From the NCBI GenBank assembly GCA_964550165.1, contig CAZJYC010000027.1:1-31047 (forward strand): DNA of 31,047 nucleotides, in the 5' to 3' direction. This DNA is from CAZJYC01 sp964550165. GTDB taxonomy: Bacteria > Acidobacteriota > Aminicenantia > Aminicenantales > Aminicenantaceae. Under the pieces are notes generated by a model. It saw only the letters and a program-made list of their open reading frames with translations. It was not told where the DNA came from and did no database searches. Numbering within the stretch: position 1 is the stretch's first letter; every line of letters starts with the position of its first letter. The position numbers and the translations under genes were made by a program. Of the stretch, positions 15,931 through 24,183 are shown in pieces.

Positions 15931-17672
15931 GAAAAAAAGTAGATAAAGAAGAAAAAATCACTTTTGAGGACTACGAAACCCTGTTGGATAAGTACCAGTT
16001 CCATGCCAAAGAACTAGCCCCAGGAAAAATAGTCCGGGGCAAGGTGATCAAAATTTCACCCGCCCATGTCTTGGTCGACATCGGGTTTAAGTCTGAAGGC
16101 GTCATCCCCATCGAGGATTTTGACAAGAGCCAGGATATCAAAGAACTCCATCCCGGCGACGAAATCGAAGCCATCCTGGAGAGGAGTGACTCGAGGGAAG
16201 GGTACCTCATCCTCTCCCGGAAAAAAGCCATCATTCTGACCGCGTTGAACAACCTGGAAAGGGCTTTTGCCCATAAATCCTGGATCATGGGAACAATAAT
16301 GGAAAAAATAAAAAGTGGATACAAGGTCAATGTCGGAATCGAGACCTTCCTTCCCGATTCCCATGCCGATATCAGGGCTGTCAAAGACCCTGGAAAGCTC
16401 ATCGGGAACAAATACAAATTCAAAGTCATCAAATTTGACAGAAAAAGCGAAAATGCTGTTCTCTCCCGAAAGCTCTTCCTCCAGGATGAAAAGGAGAAGA
16501 AAAAAAGGCAGATCTTCGAACAGCTCAGTCGAGGACAAAAGTTCAAAGGTCAAGTCAGATCTCTGACAAATTTTGGTGCTTTCATCGACCTGGGTGGAGT
16601 GGAAGGGCTTCTTCATGTCTCCGACATGTCCTGGGGAAAAACCACGCACCCTTCAGACGTGTTCAAGGTCGGAGATGAAGTTGAGGTTGTGGTTCTCGAC
16701 TTTAGCGAAAAGGAAGAAAAAATCTCGCTTGGCTACAAACAGCTCACCCCGGACCCGTGGGAGAATATCGAACAGAAATATCAGGTCGGGCAAAAATATA
16801 CGGGCAAGGTCGTAAGCCTGACGGATTTTGGAGCTTTTGTCGAACTGGAGAAAGGGGTCGAAGGTTTGATCCACATCTCCGACCTGACCTGGTCGCGAAA
16901 ACTTGTTCATCCCAAAAAAGTCCTCAGCCCGGGAGAAGGGGTTCTGGTTTCTGTTTTGGATGTCAATCCATCAACGAAAAGAATCTCATTGGGCCTCAAA
17001 CAGGTGACACCTCATCCTTTGGAGCTTCTCAGGCAGCGATACAGTCCTGGTTCTCGGGTCAAGGGTACGATCACCAGCATCACCGACTTCGGGGCCTTCA
17101 TGGAAGTGGAGAAAGGGGTCGAGGGCCTGATTCACATCTCGGATATCAGCTGGGAAAAAATCAAACATCCTTCTCAAAAGCTAAAAGTGGGCGATGAAGC
17201 GGAAGCTGTCATTCTCAACATTGACGTGGAAAAGCAAAAATTATCCCTTGGCATAAAACAGCTCGAGGGCGATATCTGGGAAGACTTTTTCCGCCGACAG
17301 AAGGTTGGAGACCTTGTCAAGGTGAAGATTGTCCGTCTAACGGACTTTGGTGTTTTTGTCGAAATAACTCCAGGAATTGAAGGCATCGTCTTCCTTTCAG
17401 AATTGGATGAGAAAAAAGTTGAAAAGCCTGAAGAAGTCGTTTCCCTTGGAGACGAGCGTTTGGCCAAGATTATAAAAATGAATCCCAAAGAGAAAAAACT
17501 CTCTCTCAGCTTTAAGCATGCCCAATTGGAGCTCCAGAAGCTGGAATATCAAAAATATATCCAGAATTATGACAAAAAATTAACTCTAGGCGATGTCTTT
17601 AAAGACCAGCTCAAACAAATTCGTTCTCCAAAGAAAGCCATAAAAAAGGAGGAAAAAGATGATAAAAGCTGA
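15918..17672 (+). CDS. rpsA: 30S ribosomal protein S1
   Basis: The 584-aa protein has six S1 RNA-binding repeats starting near residues 35, 118, 203, 292, 377 and 464. The third to fifth carry textbook cores such as VKGTITSITDFGAFMEVEKG followed by VEGLIHISDISW; the first two are diverged, as in E. coli S1, where they bind the ribosome. It helps load mRNAs on the 30S subunit. The six-domain length is typical of Gram-negative-type bacteria and longer than the four-domain Firmicutes form. It overlaps ispH upstream and hup by 14 nt downstream. The lysine/glutamate-rich tail contains the ribosome-binding site of hup (AAAGGAGG). Confidence 0.95.
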   Translation: MSEIRKKVDKEEKITFEDYETLLDKYQFHAKELAPGKIVRGKVIKISPAHVLVDIGFKSEGVIPIEDFDKSQDIKELHPGDEIEAILERSDSREGYLILSRKKAIILTALNNLERAFAHKSWIMGTIMEKIKSGYKVNVGIETFLPDSHADIRAVKDPGKLIGNKYKFKVIKFDRKSENAVLSRKLFLQDEKEKKKRQIFEQLSRGQKFKGQVRSLTNFGAFIDLGGVEGLLHVSDMSWGKTTHPSDVFKVGDEVEVVVLDFSEKEEKISLGYKQLTPDPWENIEQKYQVGQKYTGKVVSLTDFGAFVELEKGVEGLIHISDLTWSRKLVHPKKVLSPGEGVLVSVLDVNPSTKRISLGLKQVTPHPLELLRQRYSPGSRVKGTITSITDFGAFMEVEKGVEGLIHISDISWEKIKHPSQKLKVGDEAEAVILNIDVEKQKLSLGIKQLEGDIWEDFFRRQKVGDLVKVKIVRLTDFGVFVEITPGIEGIVFLSELDEKKVEKPEEVVSLGDERLAKIIKMNPKEKKLSLSFKHAQLELQKLEYQKYIQNYDKKLTLGDVFKDQLKQIRSPKKAIKKEEKDDKS

Positions 17673-17937
17673 TTTAATCAACAAAATTTCCAAGGAAATG
17701 AACATCCCGAGACAGGAGGCTGAGACAGGCGTCAACCTTTTCTTTGACACAATCAAAAAAGCACTCCTGAGAGGAGAAGAGATAGAATTGAGGGGATTCG
17801 GCAGTTTTCGCTTCCGGCAGAGAAATTCACGGGCCGGAAGAAATCCCAGGACAGGAGAACCGGTCCAGGTCCCTTCGAAAAAGGTCTTGTACTTTAAGCC
17901 GAGCAAAATCTTGAAGAATAAGATCAACAACAAATAA
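17659..17937 (+). CDS. HU/IHF-family DNA-binding protein
   Basis: The 92-aa nucleoid protein has the HU/IHF fold: helical dimerisation part at 1-45, signature RGFGSFRFRQRNSRAGRNP at about 54-72, and a DNA-minor-groove arm with the proline near residue 71. The family bends and compacts DNA. Sequence alone does not cleanly separate HU from IHF; in E. coli the rpsA neighbour is ihfB, which makes the IHF reading attractive. AGGAGG lies seven bases before ATG 17659, inside the rpsA tail, so it is one of the best-initiated genes of the operon. TAATG joins it to the HIT gene. Confidence 0.93.
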   Translation: MIKADLINKISKEMNIPRQEAETGVNLFFDTIKKALLRGEEIELRGFGSFRFRQRNSRAGRNPRTGEPVQVPSKKVLYFKPSKILKNKINNK

Positions 17938-18431
17938 TGCAGTACATATCTGCTCCCTGGCGCGAGGAATATGTCCGGAAGATATTGAAGATGAAAGGAT
18001 GCATTTTTTGCCGGGCGCTCAAAATCGAATCGGACAGGGAGGCCTTCATTCTCTACAGAGGCGCTCACAACTTCATTGTCTTGAACAAATACCCCTACAC
18101 TCCTGCCCACATCATGATTGCTCCTTACGAGCATATTGCCGTTTTCGAAAGGGCCAAAAAAGAATTGACCGATGAAATGACAGACCTGCTCAAGATGAGC
18201 CTGAAAATATTAAGAAAGGAATACCGGCCTCATGGCTTTAACACAGGGATGAATTTGGGGCACAGTGCTGGAGCGGGAGTCGCGGACCACTGCCACCTCC
18301 ATATCATACTGCGCTGGACTGGGGATTCTAACTTCATGCCTCTTGTCGGCAAGACCAAGGTGATGATCGAAGATCTTGAAACAACGTATGACCGTCTCTT
18401 CCCACTCTTTCAGAAGAAACTTAATTCTTAA
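17937..18431 (+). CDS. HIT-family nucleotide hydrolase/phosphorylase, Ap4A phosphorylase-like
   Basis: The 164-aa HIT protein has the catalytic triad HCHLH at H118-H120-H122 in VADHCHLHIILRW. It also has a C22-x2-C25 pair of the zinc-binding type. The opening (SAPWREEYV) and the block NLGHSAGAGVADH match the actinobacterial-type diadenosine tetraphosphate phosphorylase subgroup (Rv2613c-like) better than Hint proteins. It would split Ap4A or related dinucleotides made by aminoacyl-tRNA synthetases under stress. The start codon shares an A with the hup stop (TAATG). The exact reaction is inferred from subgroup resemblance. Confidence 0.87.
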   Translation: MQYISAPWREEYVRKILKMKGCIFCRALKIESDREAFILYRGAHNFIVLNKYPYTPAHIMIAPYEHIAVFERAKKELTDEMTDLLKMSLKILRKEYRPHGFNTGMNLGHSAGAGVADHCHLHIILRWTGDSNFMPLVGKTKVMIEDLETTYDRLFPLFQKKLNS

Positions 18432-18491
18432 GCAATCAAGAAATTTTTCCTTTCTTCAGGGGAAAGGGATAATAAAACCGAAGAAGGAACA

Positions 18492-19631
18492 ATGAATTTT
18501 GAACTCACAGAAGAGCAAAATCTCCTCAGAGGAATGATCAGGGAGTTTGCCCAGAAGGAGATTGCCCCCAAAGCAAAAGCCTTGGAACAAAAGCGCGAAT
18601 TTCCTTGGGAACTCCTGAAAGAGCTGGCCAAATTGGGAGTCCTGGGCATGACTGTGCCGGTTGAATACGGGGGAACAAAGACAGATTACCTTTCTTTTGT
18701 CCTTGCTCTGGAGGAGATCGGCCGCGCCTCTCCGTCGCTGGCCGTCATCATCAGTGTCCACTGTTCGCTTTTTTGCTATTCCATCTCAAAGTTCGGAAAC
18801 GAGGCGCAGAAAAAAAAATATCTTGCTAAAGCCGCCAGAGGAGAGATCCTGGGGGCCTTCTCACTGACAGAGCCGGGTGCAGGCTCAGACGCCACCAACC
18901 TCAAGACAAAAGCCGTTCGCCTAGGAGACAATTACGTATTAAACGGAACAAAATCCTGGGTCACCAGCGGAAGCGATGCCGACGCCTCCATTCTTTTTGC
19001 TTTGACAGAAGCTTCCGGTAAAAACAGAATCAGTGCCTTTATCATCGAGAAAAATTTTCCAGGCTTTCGCGTCTCAAAAATTGAAGACAAGATGGGCCTC
19101 CATTCTTCTCTGACAGCAGAATTCGCTCTGGAGGATTGCCAGGTTCCTGCAGAAAATCTCTTGAGCGAAGAGGGAAAGGGAACGACCATTGCTTTTCACT
19201 GTCTGGATTGCTCCAGAATCGGAATTGCGGCGCAAGCGGTTGGCCTTTCGACTCAAGCCCTGGAAGAGGCCGTTCAGTACGCTAAACAGAGGGAGGCTTT
19301 TGGGAAAAAAATTGCTGACTTCGAGGCCATACAGTTCATGATTGCCGACATGTCCACTCTCACCGATGCTGGCCGCCTGCTCACATATAAGGCTGCGAGT
19401 CTATGCGATCAAGGTAAACCTTTCACCAAAGAAGGATCCATGGCCAAGCTCTTTGCCTCCGAAGCCGCGAACAAAATTGCCTACCTGGCTCTGCAGATCC
19501 ACGGCGGTTATGGCTACTCCAGGGAATTCTTAATTGAGCAGCTTTACCGGGATGCCAGAGTCTTCACTCTCTATGAAGGCACTTCGGAAATTCAAAGGCT
19601 GGTCATCGCCAGGAATCTCTTAAAAGAGTGA
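18492..19631 (+). CDS. Acyl-CoA dehydrogenase
   Basis: The 379-aa FAD enzyme has normal length for the short-/medium-chain family. The signature GAFSLTEPGAGSDATNLKT is at about 119-137, and the catalytic base is E362 in LYEGTSEIQRL. The C-terminal helices with QIHGGYGYSREF are typical of butyryl-CoA-type members. It would introduce the trans-2 double bond in acyl-CoA, or work in reverse in anaerobes, using an electron-transfer flavoprotein that is not encoded nearby. The ATG follows GAAGGA closely. A 60-nt gap separates it from the HIT gene, so it may be in the same transcript. Confidence 0.92.
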   Translation: MNFELTEEQNLLRGMIREFAQKEIAPKAKALEQKREFPWELLKELAKLGVLGMTVPVEYGGTKTDYLSFVLALEEIGRASPSLAVIISVHCSLFCYSISKFGNEAQKKKYLAKAARGEILGAFSLTEPGAGSDATNLKTKAVRLGDNYVLNGTKSWVTSGSDADASILFALTEASGKNRISAFIIEKNFPGFRVSKIEDKMGLHSSLTAEFALEDCQVPAENLLSEEGKGTTIAFHCLDCSRIGIAAQAVGLSTQALEEAVQYAKQREAFGKKIADFEAIQFMIADMSTLTDAGRLLTYKAASLCDQGKPFTKEGSMAKLFASEAANKIAYLALQIHGGYGYSREFLIEQLYRDARVFTLYEGTSEIQRLVIARNLLKE

Positions 19632-19707
19632 CCATGCATCAAGCTCGGGTGTACCGTGTCAAGCATCTTTATCTCTTGATGGAGAAGAAAGTCATTGAGG
19701 TGAAACC

Positions 19708-21633
19708 ATGTTAAAAGCAATGCGAAAAAACGTAAAATCCCTCGCTCCCACCTTATGGATCGTGATCGCGGCCTTTGTCATCGCCATCTTTGCTGTCTGG
19801 GGCGGTGCCGGCCGCTTAGGGGAAGCAAGAACGGCTTCGACTCTGGCCTCCGTCGGCAAAGAAAAAATCTCCGCGGATCTCTATTACCAGAATCTCAGAG
19901 AAAGGCTTGAGAGCTTGAAGGAGGAATTCAAGCAGCTCGATAGAAACTTGATTCAACAGCTCAATATCCCCCAGCAGGTTCTGGAACAGATCATCCAGCA
20001 AATCCTCCTCCTGCAAGTCGCTGAGGATATGGGCATAGAAGCCACGAATGAGGAAATCCAGGATAGGATCAAAACCGTCTTCCAGAGGGACGGAAAATTT
20101 GTCGGTTTCGAAGAATACAAGAGAATTCTGAATTGGAATCGAATTCCGATCTCAGCTTTTGAAGAGAGCACAAGAAAAGAGATTGTCATCAAGAAACTTA
20201 TCGACGTCGTCACATCCGGAATCTCCGTCACCCCAGAAGAAGTTTGGAAAGACTATAAAAACGGCAATGAATCCGCAAAGTTAGAATATGTTGTCCTTGA
20301 AACAAACACGATCCCGCTTGAACAGGAGCCTTCGCCGGACGAAATTCAAGAACACTTTGAACAAAATAAGGAAAAATACAAAATTCCGGAAGAAAGACAA
20401 GGATCCCTCGTCTTTTTCAAAACGGACGACCTGAAAAAAGACATCACGCTGACCGAAGCAGAAATTGAAAAATACTACAAAGATAATCTCTCACAATTCC
20501 AAGAGCCTGAGGCGGTGAAAGTCAGCAGAATCTTTCTCCCTTTTGAAGGGAAAGAGCAAGACCTTGTCCGGGCTGAAGCCCAAAACATTCTTGAGAAAAC
20601 GAAAAGCGGCGAAGACTTCGGTGAACTTGCTAAAAAATATTCCAAGGATAAAAAAGCCGCGGAGGGCGGGGAATGGGGTCTTTATGAATGGAATACCTTA
20701 GCTCCTATAGAGCAGGAAGAAATTGAAAGGCTATCTGAAGGGGATGTCTCAGAGATCTTGGAGCTCAATGATGGCGTCTCCATCCTTAAGGTCGGCGAAA
20801 AAAAGCCCCCTTCGACCAGGCCGCTTGAACAGGTCAAAGAAAGAATCAAGAGTATTCTCGAAGACCAAGAGGCCAGACAACTGGCTGAAGAGAAAGTCAA
20901 AAATCTGGAGAAAAGCGCTCGGAAAGAGAAAAGCCTCGCTGCGGCTGCTCAACAAAGTGGCTTTGAAGTCAAAGGCACCGGCCATCTCAAGGAAGGAGAG
21001 GTCTTACCCGACATCGACTCTTCCGGCGTCATTGGCACCACTCTTTTCGAGCTCCAGGAGAAGCAGATCTCTGCTCCCCTCTACACTTACCGAGGTGTAG
21101 GGATTGTCCAACTGGAGAAGATCGAGCCTCCTCGGCTGGCTAACCTTGAAGAAGTGGAGAATGAAGTCAAGGAGGAGCTCAAAGCTTTAAAAAAGAACGA
21201 AGAAGCCTTGGACATAATGAAGAAGGTCCGGTCTGAACTCAAAACAACCGGTCTTGAAAAATTGGCTGAAAAATACAAGCTCGAATACAGGACTGTCGAG
21301 GAGCACAAACGGGGACAATATTTAAGCATCGTCGGTGAAAACTCAAAAATTGATGAGCAGGCTTTTTCACTCCCTTTCAATGAAGGAAGCGAGCCTATCA
21401 CGTTTGACGGCGGTTTTGCTTTGATCAAGGTGCTGAATCGAAAAGAAGTCACTCCGGAAGATTTTGAAAAGGAAAAAGAAGCCGAAAAAGAAAAGTTGCT
21501 GGATGCCCAAAAAAATAAATTTTTCTACTCTCTGATGATGAAATGGAGAAAAGAAAAAGGCGTGAAAATAAAATACGACCTTTTCCTTAAAATAAACTCT
21601 GATGTCCTCTCACGGTATGCAGGGCAAGAATAG
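19708..21633 (+). CDS. PpiD-like membrane-anchored periplasmic peptidyl-prolyl isomerase
   Basis: The 641-aa protein has a short basic N-terminus, one membrane helix at about 14-33 (PTLWIVIAAFVIAIFAVWGG) and a large periplasmic part. Residues 38-190 are a SurA-N-like chaperone domain. Residues 266-368 are a parvulin (PpiC) domain, with the core EDFGELAKKYSKDKKAAEGG and ISKL-type end VSILKVGEKK. A second, diverged parvulin-like segment may lie at 400-490. PpiD sits at the SecYEG exit and assists folding of exported proteins, which supports a diderm envelope. GAGGTG precedes the ATG. Confidence 0.88.
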   Translation: MLKAMRKNVKSLAPTLWIVIAAFVIAIFAVWGGAGRLGEARTASTLASVGKEKISADLYYQNLRERLESLKEEFKQLDRNLIQQLNIPQQVLEQIIQQILLLQVAEDMGIEATNEEIQDRIKTVFQRDGKFVGFEEYKRILNWNRIPISAFEESTRKEIVIKKLIDVVTSGISVTPEEVWKDYKNGNESAKLEYVVLETNTIPLEQEPSPDEIQEHFEQNKEKYKIPEERQGSLVFFKTDDLKKDITLTEAEIEKYYKDNLSQFQEPEAVKVSRIFLPFEGKEQDLVRAEAQNILEKTKSGEDFGELAKKYSKDKKAAEGGEWGLYEWNTLAPIEQEEIERLSEGDVSEILELNDGVSILKVGEKKPPSTRPLEQVKERIKSILEDQEARQLAEEKVKNLEKSARKEKSLAAAAQQSGFEVKGTGHLKEGEVLPDIDSSGVIGTTLFELQEKQISAPLYTYRGVGIVQLEKIEPPRLANLEEVENEVKEELKALKKNEEALDIMKKVRSELKTTGLEKLAEKYKLEYRTVEEHKRGQYLSIVGENSKIDEQAFSLPFNEGSEPITFDGGFALIKVLNRKEVTPEDFEKEKEAEKEKLLDAQKNKFFYSLMMKWRKEKGVKIKYDLFLKINSDVLSRYAGQE

Positions 21634-21688
21634 AAAGAAGATTTAAGAATAATATATCGCCAGAGATGGAAAGTTTCTTATCTGAGTT

Positions 21689-22456
21689 TTAGCGACTTTT
21701 TGACTTCGTAAGAAGCTCGAACAGAAGGGTTCTTACTCTCCTTTCCAGAGCACATCTGAACTCTTCCACGGTTTCAAAAAACTCGCTACTCCAATAATCA
21801 GAGATATACATCGGCTCGCCGACATTGACTTTTATGTTTGTCGGAATCAGAAAAGGAAAATGGGTCCCGAACATGGCCATAGGAGTGACAGGCACAGGAA
21901 TTCCTTCCTGGTAGAGATTGTAGCACATGATCGAAGCCCCTCTCCTGAACTGGCTTACATAAGGATTTTGCTCCTTTTTTCCCAACCGACCTCGGCCTTG
22001 GAAAGCGACCACTGTCCTTCCTGCTCGGAGATGATTCTGGCATAACTCGACAGCCAGGGTTTTTCCGCCATAAAAGTCCACAGGCACTGTACCCACTTCA
22101 CCGATGTTGCTCGAGATATAATTGACAAAAAGGGATTTGAGCGGGCTGAGAACAAGATCAAGAAAAAGCCCGAAGTTTTTCAGGTGTCTCTGCGCATGTT
22201 TCCTGATGAGATGGTTGAACTCGTTTTTGCTGAAGATCATTTTATTGGCCGTGAAGAAAATCGGCCTGGGAACGATTTTGATTAATGTGGCAATATCTTT
22301 ATAGGAGCCGATATGGTTGCCGACCAAAATGTTGGGTCCTTTCCGAAGAAAATTTTCCTGCCCTTTGACCGCAATTTTCTTCCCGAGCAGAGCCAGAGTG
22401 CTCAGCCATTTAACGACAGGCTCTCTTTTTCTGTATTCTTCCTCTAACGTAGCCAT
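21689..22456 (-). CDS. PlsC-like acyltransferase with altered catalytic motif
   Basis: The 255-aa protein resembles 1-acylglycerol-3-phosphate acyltransferases in length and layout: a charged N-terminus, then NILVGNHIGSYKD near 46-58, and a later PVPVTPMAMFG block. The normal catalytic motif is H-x4-D; here the spacing is H-x5-D. The substrate motif (F-P-E-G-T-R-S) is replaced by FQGRGRLGKK. It may use a different acceptor, or be a diverged lipid acyltransferase. It is a single minus-strand gene between plus-strand genes, with its own promoter. ATG 22456 has no clear ribosome-binding site and the predicted leader is about 12 nt. Confidence 0.72.
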   Translation of the reverse strand: MATLEEEYRKREPVVKWLSTLALLGKKIAVKGQENFLRKGPNILVGNHIGSYKDIATLIKIVPRPIFFTANKMIFSKNEFNHLIRKHAQRHLKNFGLFLDLVLSPLKSLFVNYISSNIGEVGTVPVDFYGGKTLAVELCQNHLRAGRTVVAFQGRGRLGKKEQNPYVSQFRRGASIMCYNLYQEGIPVPVTPMAMFGTHFPFLIPTNIKVNVGEPMYISDYWSSEFFETVEEFRCALERRVRTLLFELLTKSKSR

Positions 22457-22475
22457 GGTCTTAAACTATGCTTCT

Positions 22476-22504
22476 ATTCTAATCAAAGTTAAAAAAAAAT
22501 TCAA
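22476..22504 (-). promoter_or_regulatory. Sigma-70-type promoter for the acyltransferase gene
   Basis: On the minus strand, TTGAAT (22504-22499) and TAGAAT (22481-22476) are separated by exactly 17 nt, most of it a T run. Transcription would begin near 22469, about 12 nt before the start codon. Confidence 0.5.
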
Positions 22505-22550
22505 AATGAGCACCAGCACTTTGAAGGCTCAGGCAGATTGGCTCGAAGGT

Positions 22551-22798
22551 ACGCCGCTTTTGTCCCAGCGAGCCAAAAGCGGCTCGGTTCAAGGCTTCGC
22601 TCTCCTCTCCCTTCGGTCGAGGAACCTTGCCCGCTCAGCCTTTCACACGACCTTCTCACCATTCTGCCTTCGCCAGGTGAGGGAAATCCTGCGTGTTTTC
22701 GGACCGCTTACCCGGAGCGTTGCGCAGCCGCCGAGAAGAGCGAACGGAGAATGGCATTAAAAATCCGATGGGGAGCAAAGCTATTCTCAAAAATCTCT
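22551..22798 (+). repeat. Dispersed modular repeat, copy B (hairpin, X module, Y module)
   Basis: The copy starts with a perfect 10-bp hairpin at 22553-22583 (GCCGCTTTTG pairs with CAAAAGCGGC). It corresponds to the hairpin of copy A with compensating base changes. The X module (22584-22676) is inverted relative to copy A, while the Y module (22692-22798) is in the same orientation. It occupies most of the 506-nt gap between the acyltransferase and iadA. I see no gene in the gap; long frames here are repeat-derived. Confidence 0.7.
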
Positions 22799-22962
22799 AG
22801 ATATGCCCGAAAAGCTCTTTTTTAATGGAATTGGGAATTCTCTCAAAACAGGTTCGTTGGAATCGAAGCAGCTTGAAACCCGGAGAAAATCATGATAATT
22901 TAGCCCAGAAAAATTTTTCTCGGCAAAACTCTCTCATCAATGTCTTCGTGATGGAGGAAAGG

Positions 22963-24147
22963 ATGATAACCCTAATTCAGAAAGGAATGGTTTTCTCCCC
23001 TCTGCCCCTGGGCAAGAAGGATATCCTGATTCTGGACGGTAAAATCGGTGCGATCAGCGAGCCCGGCGGGATAAAAATCGAGGGAATCGATGTCCAACGG
23101 ATTGATGCCTCAGAGAAAATTGTCATTCCAGGCTTGATCGACAGCCATGTCCACATCTTAGGCGGCGGCGGAGAAGGCGGTCCGACGACACGAGCGCCAG
23201 AGATAAAAATCGAGGACATCATCTCCAGCGGAGTCACCACGGTTATCGGCTGCTTGGGAACAGACGGGACAACCCGCCATATGGAGTCGCTCCTGGCTAA
23301 AGCCAGAGCTCTGGAGCGGGAAGGTATCACAACTTATATTTTTTCTGGGTCCTACCAGATTCCTGTGGTGACCATCACCGGGAGCGTTCGCTCCGACCTT
23401 ATCCTCATCGATAAAGTCATCGGAGCCGGGGAAATCGCCATTTCCGACCACCGCTCCTCCCAGCCCCTCTTCACAGAAGTCGCCAGGCTGGCAGCCGAAT
23501 GCCGGGTAGGGGGGATGCTTGGAGGAAAGGCTGGAGTGCTCCACCTCCATGTTGGTGACGGGCCCCGTAAGCTTGAGATGCTTTTCCGCTTGATCAAGGA
23601 GACAGAAATTCCTCCAACCCAGGTCATTCCAACTCATGTCAACCGCAATCAAGAGCTGCTTGAAGAAGCGGTCGAATTCGTGCGGGAGGGGGGGTATGTT
23701 GACTTGACAGCAGGGGATAACCCTGAAAATCATACCAGCCGTGAGATAACCATAGCTAAAGCGGTCGAAATTGCCCTTGAAAAAAAGGCTTCCCTGGACC
23801 AGATCACAGTCAGCTCAGACAGCAACGGGAGTATGCCTGTCTTTGATAAAAAGGGAAATCTGACCGGTCTGACTATTGCTACCCAGAAAAGTCTTCTCAA
23901 AAATTTCCGTTTTCTGGTGGCAAAGGGCATTCTGAGCCTCCAAGACGCCATTAAACTTTTTTCCTCCAACCCTGCCACCTTTTACAAGCTCGAACAAAAG
24001 GGGAAGATCGAAGCTGGCAAAGATGCTGATCTGATTTTACTCGACAAAGATTACAATTTAATCCATTCTCTGGCTAAGGGACGGATGATGATGTCCAACA
24101 CAAAGCTCATCATCAGAGGAACATTTTCCTCAGACTTTGAGATTTAA
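22963..24147 (+). CDS. iadA: Isoaspartyl dipeptidase (beta-aspartyl peptidase), metal ligand Lys replaced by Glu
   Basis: The 394-aa amidohydrolase aligns closely with E. coli IadA (390 aa), as I remember that sequence. Shared features are the metal motif DSHVHILGGGGEGGPTTR, then TITGSVRSD, ISDHRSSQP, RVGGMLGGK, PTHVNRN and the catalytic aspartate in VSSDSNGSMPVFD. It cleaves isoaspartyl dipeptides from damaged proteins. In E. coli K162 is carbamylated and bridges two zincs; the aligned residue here is E157 in GAGEIAISDHR. Glutamate serves this role in some other amidohydrolases, so activity may be retained. The start is ATG 22963, after GGAGGAAAGG. The longer frame from 22825 has no ribosome-binding site. 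It lies 36 nt before nhaC. Confidence 0.93.
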   Translation: MITLIQKGMVFSPLPLGKKDILILDGKIGAISEPGGIKIEGIDVQRIDASEKIVIPGLIDSHVHILGGGGEGGPTTRAPEIKIEDIISSGVTTVIGCLGTDGTTRHMESLLAKARALEREGITTYIFSGSYQIPVVTITGSVRSDLILIDKVIGAGEIAISDHRSSQPLFTEVARLAAECRVGGMLGGKAGVLHLHVGDGPRKLEMLFRLIKETEIPPTQVIPTHVNRNQELLEEAVEFVREGGYVDLTAGDNPENHTSREITIAKAVEIALEKKASLDQITVSSDSNGSMPVFDKKGNLTGLTIATQKSLLKNFRFLVAKGILSLQDAIKLFSSNPATFYKLEQKGKIEAGKDADLILLDKDYNLIHSLAKGRMMMSNTKLIIRGTFSSDFEI

Positions 24148-24183
24148 AAAAATTTTGGATTTTCAATCAAAAAGGAAAAACTC

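Noticed and set aside
18449..18467. Hairpin between the HIT and acyl-CoA dehydrogenase genes as a terminator
   Set aside because: CCTTTC/GAAAGG pairs, but no T run follows on either strand.
19634..19714. 26-codon frame between the acyl-CoA dehydrogenase and PpiD-like genes
   Set aside because: It has no ribosome-binding site and a composition like spacer DNA, and it overlaps the next start by chance.
21020..21050. TGGCACCACTC as a sigma-54 promoter
   Set aside because: It lies inside the PpiD-like coding region and lacks a proper -12 TTGC element.
22825..22962. Longer N-terminus for isoaspartyl dipeptidase
   Set aside because: It has no ribosome-binding site and makes the protein longer than the family; GGAGGAAAGG precedes ATG 22963.
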